A model generated the notes under the pieces. It was not told the origin of the DNA. It searched no databases and was given only the letters and a program-made list of their open reading frames with translations. Shown one piece after another: positions 6,240 to 11,400 of a stretch of DNA of 11,400 nt. Location: positions 1-11,400 of the forward strand of contig JAENJC010000018.1 in NCBI GenBank assembly GCA_016844545.1, given 5' to 3'. Position numbers and translations under genes: made by a program. The stretch is from Deltaproteobacteria bacterium. GTDB lineage: Bacteria; Desulfobacterota; JAENJC01. Each line of letters begins with the position of its first letter. The first letter of the stretch is position 1.

Positions 6240-8162
6240 GTGACAAAAACTATCATCTTAGTAGCAGTTTCGGTATTTGTAATATCCTTATCAATCTTTG
6301 CAAGGGAGGTCCTCGCCCAGGATGAGAATGGTGAAATGACATCCTCTCCCCCCGAAGCGATTTCCACGCCAGAGCTTGATGTACCTGCCGCCCAGGACGT
6401 GCAAGATGAGAAGTTCCCCTCCCTTGTAATCTCAGCCACAGGATATGAGACCCCGCAGAGCCGTGTTTCAAGTGATATCACTGTAATCACAAAGGAAGAT
6501 ATCTCACATCTCCCCGCGCATGATGTGGGTGAGGCGCTGAACTATGTGACCGGGGTGACTTTAACAAGAGGAGGCGGACCCGGCACGCCGCCATCTCCTT
6601 CGATCCAGGGTTCCGATTATACCCATGTGAAGATACTGATTGACGGCATCCCCATTGAAACCCTTTTATCTGGTTTCCCAGATCTGTCGCTTATACCGCT
6701 GGAGAGCGTGGACAGGATTGAGATACTTAAAGGCTCCGCATCCTCGGTATGGGGCTCCTCTCTTGGTGGAGTGATAAATATAATAACAAAACGGCCGCCC
6801 GAAAAGATGCAGGCGGAAGGCGGCGTATCCATAGGCGAGAACTCTACAAGGAATTATAAAGCCGGTATCTCCGGCAAGGTCAAAGATACAGGCTATTTCT
6901 TTTCAGCCAGCAGGTTTGAGACCGACGGCTTCTTTGACTATCAAAAAGCAAGGAACGACTACTTCTATGCCAAGGTGACAGAGGAGATCAGCCCGGAGCT
7001 TAAGGCGGAGGTCTCTTATCGATACACGAGCATTGACCGGGATGACAGCGGCTGGATAGCTAATGAAAAGACCGTTGACCAGCACGGAAGGGTCATGCTG
7101 AGATATACCCCGAAGCAAGATTACGAACTTTCCATCTCCGCCTATGACAGGGAACTCGATTCAAAGTCAATTGACATAGCCACAAATACCGACAACTTCA
7201 GAGACAAGGAAAATATGTATGGTGGGACTTTGAGGTCTGTATGGCAGCACTCAAAGGAAAGCACTTTTTCCATGGGTGTTGAAGGGAATCACGGCAATCT
7301 CAAACTCACAACCGATGCCACAGACGAGAATTATGATACAGACAAGGGAGCAGTATTTGCCAACGAGAGCCTTGGAATCGGGGCCCTTACACTGAATGCA
7401 GGCGCCCGTTATGATAATGACTCTGCCTTTGGCTCGGAGCTAAGCCCGAGCGCTGGTGTCGTGTATAAAATATCCGCCGGGACACTCTTGAGGGTAAACG
7501 CAGCCAGGGGGTTTTCCCCTCCCCCTCTTCCATATAGGTATCAGGGGGTATCCCCGAACAGCGGACTCAATGCTGAGAGGGCATGGACATCCCAGGCCGG
7601 GATAGAGTCGGATTCAATCCCCGGATTATGGGGGAAGATCACCTTCTACAGGGCAGACGTGACCGACAAGGTGACGTGGCTGTACGACGAAAACGATGTA
7701 AACGGCAACGGCAACACCGGCGAGATTCTATCGTTCATAAATCTGAATGAGGTGCGCCGTCAGGGCGTTGAGGTCGAGGCGAAGACGAAGGAATCCAAGG
7801 GGCTGGGCCTCTCATACGGATATGCATTCAATGATTACAGGGATTTGGAAACAGATGAAGTAGTCAAAGGACAGCCCCGCATAATCCAGAATGCTGGAGT
7901 TGATTACAAAGGACCATTTGAGACCAGGGCAAACATAAATGGACGTTACATCTGGTGGAACGCTATTGATTCTGATAACGCAAAGGACAAGACTTGGGTC
8001 TGGGATGCCAAGGTGAGTAAGTACCTCGCTAAATGGAAGTATGCCATAGGCGAGATATTTGTATCCGTCCATAATATCACTGATGAAGATCAGTACCAGG
8101 CCGATTTTTATCCGAACCCTGGAAGATGGGTGGAGGCTGGGATAAGCCTGACGACCTTCTAA
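6240..8162 (+). CDS. TonB-dependent outer-membrane receptor, BtuB-like plug and barrel
   Basis: These receptors import scarce ligands (metal chelates, corrinoids, peptides) across the outer membrane using TonB energy. The 640-aa protein starts at GTG 6240, 4 bases after GGGGA. A signal peptide of about 26 residues is seen (hydrophobic core 4-20, likely cleavage after VLA). A 34-residue Pro/Glu-rich stretch follows, then a TonB-box-like SLVISA (61-66). The plug runs to about 190, with ITVITKEDI, the QGSDYTHVKILIDGIPI region (123-139), SVDRIEILKGSASSVWGSSLGGVINIITK (157-184), then a long beta-barrel. The barrel end NITDEDQYQADFYPNPGRWVEAGISLTTF finishes on an aromatic residue, as outer-membrane barrels do. 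The ligand cannot be read from sequence. Its place upstream of a binding lipoprotein and a peptide-maturase pair suggests a shared uptake role. Confidence 0.94.
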   Translation: MTKTIILVAVSVFVISLSIFAREVLAQDENGEMTSSPPEAISTPELDVPAAQDVQDEKFPSLVISATGYETPQSRVSSDITVITKEDISHLPAHDVGEALNYVTGVTLTRGGGPGTPPSPSIQGSDYTHVKILIDGIPIETLLSGFPDLSLIPLESVDRIEILKGSASSVWGSSLGGVINIITKRPPEKMQAEGGVSIGENSTRNYKAGISGKVKDTGYFFSASRFETDGFFDYQKARNDYFYAKVTEEISPELKAEVSYRYTSIDRDDSGWIANEKTVDQHGRVMLRYTPKQDYELSISAYDRELDSKSIDIATNTDNFRDKENMYGGTLRSVWQHSKESTFSMGVEGNHGNLKLTTDATDENYDTDKGAVFANESLGIGALTLNAGARYDNDSAFGSELSPSAGVVYKISAGTLLRVNAARGFSPPPLPYRYQGVSPNSGLNAERAWTSQAGIESDSIPGLWGKITFYRADVTDKVTWLYDENDVNGNGNTGEILSFINLNEVRRQGVEVEAKTKESKGLGLSYGYAFNDYRDLETDEVVKGQPRIIQNAGVDYKGPFETRANINGRYIWWNAIDSDNAKDKTWVWDAKVSKYLAKWKYAIGEIFVSVHNITDEDQYQADFYPNPGRWVEAGISLTTF

Positions 8163-8186
8163 TTTTAAATTATCTTTTCAAATCTT

Positions 8187-8218
8187 CTATTGCAATAGCC
8201 AATTTTATCTGATAAATT
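8187..8218 (+). promoter_or_regulatory. Palindrome plus candidate near-leaderless promoter before the binding-protein gene
   Basis: A perfect 12-base palindrome, CTATTGCAATAG (8187-8198), overlaps a possible -35 TTGCAA (8190-8195). A possible -10 TAAATT (8213-8218) follows after 17 bases. Transcription would start about 1-2 bases before ATG 8227, which has no Shine-Dalgarno sequence. The palindrome could be an operator. Both elements are weak matches in an AT-rich gap, so this is tentative. Confidence 0.25.
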
Positions 8219-8226
8219 AAGCTTCC

Positions 8227-9732
8227 ATGAAGAAGTCGGCGGCAATTCTTGTTCTTGCATTCATTTTTCCATTCCTTTTAACCCTCTATTCCTGTGACAA
8301 GCCAAAAGAAAAAAACCTCATCCTGGTTGACAACATAAAGATAGACAAGGAATCAAACCTTCAGAATGTATACAACTCCTTAATTGGGAGTCTGATATTC
8401 AGCCCTCTTTTGTTTAGGTATAACTCCGGAGCCGCCGAACATCACGTCCTTGTGGAAGATATTAAGGTATTGCCAGGGAACAAGGTCATTGAAGTAAAGT
8501 TAAAGGACGGCGTCAGACTTCACGACGGAAAGCCCCTGACTGCTGATGATGTAATCCGGTCTATCGACAGGCTGAAGGTTGAACTCAACAATGAAACGCT
8601 TAAAGAGGTCAAAGGCGAGAGCATTGACCGGCAGCGGTTCAGGCTGACCAGCAATTATCCGATACCTGATGCGAATAATCTGTTGTCAACTATTTCCGTT
8701 TTTCCTTCACATTCAAGCCTTTTCAACGGGACCGGCCCTTTCAGATTCAAGAGGTGGGTGGATAACGGCGTCGAGCTTGAAGCTAACAACGATTACTTTG
8801 AAGGTGCTCCGAAGCTGAAAAAGATTACTTATCTCTATGAGCCTGATGAAAGGAAGAGGCTAACAATACTTTTAAAGGGTGAAGCTGACCTCCTTGCGGG
8901 GATCTCTCCCGATACGGCCCGCTTCCTTGAAAATGACGTCAGATTCAATGTGCATAAAGACCATGAAGGCTTCTACGCCGCCTTATTCTTAAACAATAAG
9001 TCCCCCCTATTCAGCGACAAGAGGGTAAGAAAGGCCGTGTCCATGGCCGTTGACAGGAATTCTATTATCGAAAAGGGGTTGGACGATGGTGGGGTCAGCA
9101 TATCTTCTCCTTTTCCGCCTGAACTTCTGTCTCCAATATCCGAAACAGGCAGTCAAGGTTACGATCCTAAGGAGGCGGTGAGGATACTTCAGAATGCGGG
9201 ATGGAAGGACAGAGACGGAGACGGCATCCTGGAGAAAGACGGCAAGAAGCTGAGTTTCACCATTTATTACCCAAGAGAATTTGAAGAGCTTAAAAGGATA
9301 GCAGATATTATCGGGCAACAACTGTTTGAGGCGGGGATTGGAATGGAAAGTGCGACGGTGGATAAAAAGGAGATCGGGAATATCTCGGGGGATTACGACG
9401 GGATACTTTTTTTGGCTGCATATGATGAACATTTCAACCTGAACAGATGGCTTTCGACAACTCCGACAAACGAATACGGGAACCTTTCGCTATACGGCAA
9501 CAAGGAAGTTGACGCTCTTTTGGGGCAGTTGCAGAAGTCGGGGAGTGCTGAAGAGAAGAATATCATTTACGGAAGGCTCCGGGAGATTTTTTATGAAGAC
9601 GTCCCTGCTGCATTTCTCTATGCGCCTCTAAACTATCTCGCTGTGAGCAGGAAATTCAGAGGGGCTGATAAGTTGGAGTTTCATGTTTACAGCTTTTATA
9701 GGATCAAAGACTGGGAGATGGAAGGGAGGTGA
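8227..9732 (+). CDS. Family 5 solute-binding lipoprotein (peptide/nickel/opine ABC type)
   Basis: SBP family 5 proteins capture oligopeptides, nickel chelates or related ligands for ABC importers. The 501-aa product begins MKKSAAIL and has a hydrophobic stretch ending in LYSC, a lipobox with lipidation predicted at C23. Family motifs are present: VRLHDGKPLTADDV (96-109), GTGPFRFKRW (168-177), PLFSDKRVRKAVSMAVDR (260-277) and the GWKDRDGDGILEKDGKKL loop (325-342). It is thus full length. There is no Shine-Dalgarno sequence before the ATG. No ABC permease or ATPase genes are in the window. Its TGA stop (9730-9732) overlaps the Shine-Dalgarno sequence of the peptide gene that follows, indicating one operon and possible translational coupling. 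Ligand class is unresolved: NikA-like nickel binding, DppA-like peptide binding, and recapture of the modified peptide are all open. Confidence 0.93.
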   Translation: MKKSAAILVLAFIFPFLLTLYSCDKPKEKNLILVDNIKIDKESNLQNVYNSLIGSLIFSPLLFRYNSGAAEHHVLVEDIKVLPGNKVIEVKLKDGVRLHDGKPLTADDVIRSIDRLKVELNNETLKEVKGESIDRQRFRLTSNYPIPDANNLLSTISVFPSHSSLFNGTGPFRFKRWVDNGVELEANNDYFEGAPKLKKITYLYEPDERKRLTILLKGEADLLAGISPDTARFLENDVRFNVHKDHEGFYAALFLNNKSPLFSDKRVRKAVSMAVDRNSIIEKGLDDGGVSISSPFPPELLSPISETGSQGYDPKEAVRILQNAGWKDRDGDGILEKDGKKLSFTIYYPREFEELKRIADIIGQQLFEAGIGMESATVDKKEIGNISGDYDGILFLAAYDEHFNLNRWLSTTPTNEYGNLSLYGNKEVDALLGQLQKSGSAEEKNIIYGRLREIFYEDVPAAFLYAPLNYLAVSRKFRGADKLEFHVYSFYRIKDWEMEGR

Positions 9733-9733
9733 T
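9725..9733 (+). promoter_or_regulatory. Unusually strong ribosome binding site for the peptide gene
   Basis: GGAGGTGAT is a nine-base match to the 16S rRNA anti-Shine-Dalgarno sequence, with its GGAGG 7 bases from ATG 9737. It fixes the start of the small gene and overlaps the stop of the preceding gene. It is the strongest such site in the window and predicts high expression of the peptide. Confidence 0.85.
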
Positions 9734-9736
9734 AAT

Positions 9737-9880
9737 ATGAAAATAGCGAGAAAGGGGTGCAAGAACCCGGCTGCCGTCGCAGCCGCGGGATGCTGTCCGA
9801 GTGTAGGAAAACTAAGATCCTCAGGGGCGCCTGAGGGGAAGGCGAAGAATGCCGCACAGCAGACTGCAAAGAAAGGTTAA
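9737..9880 (+). CDS. Candidate RiPP precursor peptide, 47 aa, three cysteines
   Basis: Small gene proposed to encode the substrate of the radical SAM enzyme starting 4 bases after its TAA. Support for it being real is the near-perfect ribosome binding site, its tight fit between two genes, and its composition. The peptide begins MKIARKGCKNPAAV and continues through an alanine run to GCCPSVGK; cysteines are C8, C19 and C20. The C-terminal half is a Lys/Ala/Gly/Gln-rich tail ending AKKG. Ten of 47 residues are Lys or Arg and only one (E33) is acidic, unlike the acidic leaders common in RiPPs. No signal peptide is apparent. Cys-containing precursors next to radical SAM/SPASM enzymes often receive thioether links from cysteine to another residue; which cysteines would be used here is unknown. 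I do not recognise the peptide family by sequence. Confidence 0.75.
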   Translation: MKIARKGCKNPAAVAAAGCCPSVGKLRSSGAPEGKAKNAAQQTAKKG

Positions 9881-9883
9881 TGA

Positions 9884-11194
9884 ATGAGGCTGTCGAAGTT
9901 CAACATCAAGGCCATTGATGCCCCTGAAAAGGGGAAAATGGCCGTATTCAACACCCTCACAAGGGGTATGGCGATCCTGGAAGGCAGTGCACTTGAAGGG
10001 ATCGAAAAAGGTGACTCCTCCGGCCTCGGGCCGGAGGAGATCAAATCGCTCGAAGAACTGGGTATCCTCATCCCCGAAGGGTTTGACGAGGACCTCTTCT
10101 TTGACGTCTACTACAACCAGGTCAGGTTCGACAATACATCCCTGAGAATAACCCTCCTTACCACACTGAACTGCAACTTCGCCTGCCCTTACTGCTACGA
10201 AGGGGACCTCACCTACGGCAAAAAACAGATGTCCGGTGAAACAGCGGAGGATGTCATATCATGGATAAAGAAAAGGGCCATTGAGGGCCGCGTATCAAAG
10301 ATAAGACTGGAATACTTGGGGGGGGAACCTCTGATGAACCTCCCTGTTATAGAAAAGACAGGACATGAGCTTCTGAATTTCTGTAAAGAGAAAGGGATAA
10401 AGTTTGTGTCCATAATCATCTCCAACGGCTACCTCCTTACGAAAGAGACGGCTGAAAGGGTTGCGGCGGCTGGGGTGGAGTCCGTGAGGGTGACCATTGA
10501 CGGGCCGGAGGAGATCCATAACTCCTACCGCTTCCTTAGGGGAGACGGAGGGAAGACATACAGGACAATAATCAAGAACCTTCAGGAGTGCAAGGACGTA
10601 TTGTCCCTCAGCATATGTGGGACCTATACAAAGGAGACAGGGGAACACATCCCCAGGCTCCTTGACGACCTCATGGAGGCAGGGCTTGGGCCTGACTCCA
10701 TCCACAAGGTACAGTTCGGCCCCATGATGCCGAGCGACACTGGCGGAAAGGCGGCCAACTTCGACAAGAGATGTATCCCCATGGATGGCTACCACGATAT
10801 GATAATCAAAGGAAACGAGGAGCTTATTAGGAGGGGTTACGGGAATTACGCCGAGCCGGAGTTCTGTCCATGTCCGGCCGTATGCTCCGGAGACTACACG
10901 ATAAACTACGACGGCGCCCTCTATAAATGCCCCTGCCTTGTGGACCATCCGGGGTACGAGGTCGGCCATGTGGCGAAAGAACTCAACTATAATGCGGAGA
11001 TGGTCCGGTGTCTCGGGTACAACACATTTGAGAATGAGAGATGCAGGCGCTGTAATGTCCTCCCTCTTTGCCTCGGAGGATGCCGCTATATGGCCCTGGT
11101 GCAGAAGGGGAATTTCCATAACCTTGACTGTCAGCAGGAAGGAATAGAGGCCATAACCGTTGAGACTGTTCGAAGGATGGCAAAAGAATTGTAA
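9884..11194 (+). CDS. Radical SAM/SPASM peptide maturase with PqqD-like N-terminus
   Basis: Predicted cytoplasmic iron-sulfur enzyme that modifies a ribosomal peptide using S-adenosylmethionine. The 436-aa protein has an N-terminal segment (1-85) with a pattern (VFNTLTRG..., EEIKSLEELGILIPE) like the PqqD/RRE winged-helix leader-binding region. The radical SAM core has C97-x3-C101-x2-C104 (CNFACPYC), the GGEP motif at 146-149, ISNGYLL at 179-185 and TIDGPEEIH at 204-212. The C-terminal SPASM region is cysteine rich: C328, C330, C334, C349, C351, C376, C387, C390, C396, C400 and C416, enough for two auxiliary clusters. ATG 9884 follows the peptide gene's TAA and an immediate in-frame TGA, with GAAAGG (9871-9876) as ribosome site. 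Anaerobic sulfatase-maturase-type activity is an alternative, but no sulfatase is nearby while a small Cys peptide is. Confidence 0.92.
   Translation: MRLSKFNIKAIDAPEKGKMAVFNTLTRGMAILEGSALEGIEKGDSSGLGPEEIKSLEELGILIPEGFDEDLFFDVYYNQVRFDNTSLRITLLTTLNCNFACPYCYEGDLTYGKKQMSGETAEDVISWIKKRAIEGRVSKIRLEYLGGEPLMNLPVIEKTGHELLNFCKEKGIKFVSIIISNGYLLTKETAERVAAAGVESVRVTIDGPEEIHNSYRFLRGDGGKTYRTIIKNLQECKDVLSLSICGTYTKETGEHIPRLLDDLMEAGLGPDSIHKVQFGPMMPSDTGGKAANFDKRCIPMDGYHDMIIKGNEELIRRGYGNYAEPEFCPCPAVCSGDYTINYDGALYKCPCLVDHPGYEVGHVAKELNYNAEMVRCLGYNTFENERCRRCNVLPLCLGGCRYMALVQKGNFHNLDCQQEGIEAITVETVRRMAKEL
10015..10039 (+). other. GC-rich hairpin inside the 5' part of the radical SAM gene
   Basis: CTCCTCCGGCC (10015-10025) and GGCCGGAGGAG (10029-10039) form a perfect 11-bp stem with a 3-base loop, about 130 bases after the start codon. 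It lies within the PqqD-like region. No T-run follows. It could slow transcription or translation and reduce enzyme relative to peptide, or simply be a product of codon choice. Confidence 0.5.
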
Positions 11195-11241
11195 TTCATT
11201 AATGTTGACTCCGTATCATAATAAATATGTCATCTCGGTAA

Positions 11242-11263
11242 GAGGGAAGAGATGCCTTCCCTC
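11242..11263. repeat. Hairpin between convergent genes
   Basis: GAGGGAAG (11242-11249) and CTTCCCTC (11256-11263) form a perfect 8-bp stem around a 6-base loop in the 95-base gap between the radical SAM gene and the convergent membrane-protein gene. There is no T-run on either strand, so it is at most a weak terminator or transcript-end stabiliser. Confidence 0.45.
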
Positions 11264-11289
11264 GAAGAGTTACGAAGGCTATGTTTGAG

Positions 11290-11400
11290 TTAATCATTGA
11301 CCTTCCTTATCTCCCTGATAAAAAAACCACTTAAAGCGACAATAGTAAAAGAGACCCCCGACCACATCATGACAGTGACAGTCCCGAAGGTGCCCGCAGC
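11290..11400 (-). CDS. C-terminal end of an unidentified membrane protein (partial)
   Basis: The minus strand is open from the window edge (11400) through 36 codons to a TAA at 11292-11290. The visible tail reads TVTVMMWSGVSFTIVALSG in its centre, a plausible membrane-spanning helix, followed by FFIREIRKVND, a charged tail likely to lie in the cytoplasm by the positive-inside rule. The gene converges on the radical SAM gene. Too little is present to name a family; a transporter or other polytopic membrane protein is plausible. The reading is short, so it could be chance, but the helix-plus-basic-tail pattern and clean stop support a real gene end. Confidence 0.55.
   Translation of the reverse strand, partial: AAGTFGTVTVMMWSGVSFTIVALSGFFIREIRKVND

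Noticed and set aside
9737..9886. Selenocysteine readthrough of the peptide gene into the radical SAM gene, which share a frame
   Set aside because: The peptide gene ends in TAA, not TGA; the TGA comes second, so the pair is simply a double stop between adjacent genes.
10295..11119. 274-codon minus-strand reading frame opposite the radical SAM gene
   Set aside because: Antisense shadow of a gene with intact catalytic motifs; its translation looks like random His/Pro/Arg-rich sequence.
1..11400. CRISPR arrays, tRNA or rRNA genes, transposases or integrases
   Set aside because: No regularly spaced direct repeats, no tRNA-like cloverleaf or rRNA segment and no recombinase-like protein were seen on either strand.

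Overview
The window reads as a piece of a chromosome from an anaerobic Gram-negative bacterium of moderate GC content. Outer-membrane biology is shown by a TonB-dependent receptor and an MltD-type murein transglycosylase. A CooC-type nickel ATPase points to carbon monoxide dehydrogenase and probably Wood-Ljungdahl metabolism. MoeA and TatC fit a molybdoenzyme-rich, Tat-exporting lifestyle. AGG arginine and ATA isoleucine codons are common. Nitrospirota or Desulfobacterota/Geobacter-like lineages fit best; this is an inference from gene content and style, not a database match.

Layout. 1-888 (+): C-terminal part of UvrA, cut by the window start. 974-2368 (+): secreted MltD-like lytic transglycosylase with a C-terminal LysM. 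2369-2558: intergenic stretch with three inverted repeats, the last terminator-like. 2559-3797 (+): MoeA. 3798-3978: intergenic stretch with a good promoter candidate. 3979-4464 (+): CarD/CdnL-family RNA polymerase-binding regulator, followed by a textbook intrinsic terminator. 4603-5307 (+): a divergent TatC whose stop codon lies in a 28-base palindromic repeat. 5335-6096 (-): CooC-type nickel-insertion ATPase. 6097-6239: divergent promoter region. 6240-8162 (+): TonB-dependent outer-membrane receptor. 8227-9732 (+): family 5 solute-binding lipoprotein. 9737-9880 (+): a 47-residue basic, three-cysteine peptide. 9884-11194 (+): radical SAM/SPASM peptide maturase. 11290-11400 (-): C-terminal tail of a membrane protein running off the window.

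The most interesting block is 6240-11194. A small peptide gene with an almost ideal Shine-Dalgarno sequence is tucked between a binding-protein gene and a radical SAM/SPASM enzyme with an N-terminal PqqD-like region. That is the layout of a RiPP (ribosomally made, post-translationally modified peptide) system. A TonB receptor and a periplasmic peptide/nickel-type binding lipoprotein just upstream suggest, as a hypothesis, that the modified peptide is exported and recaptured, for example as a metallophore, or that the receptor and binding protein import another ligand linked to it. The nearby CooC makes nickel one candidate metal, but this is speculative.

The other notable point is TatC. It aligns without gaps to E. 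coli TatC through the cytoplasmic signal-peptide-binding loop, yet residues equivalent to E. coli Glu15, Phe94 and Glu103 are replaced, while the membrane-embedded Glu170 is kept.
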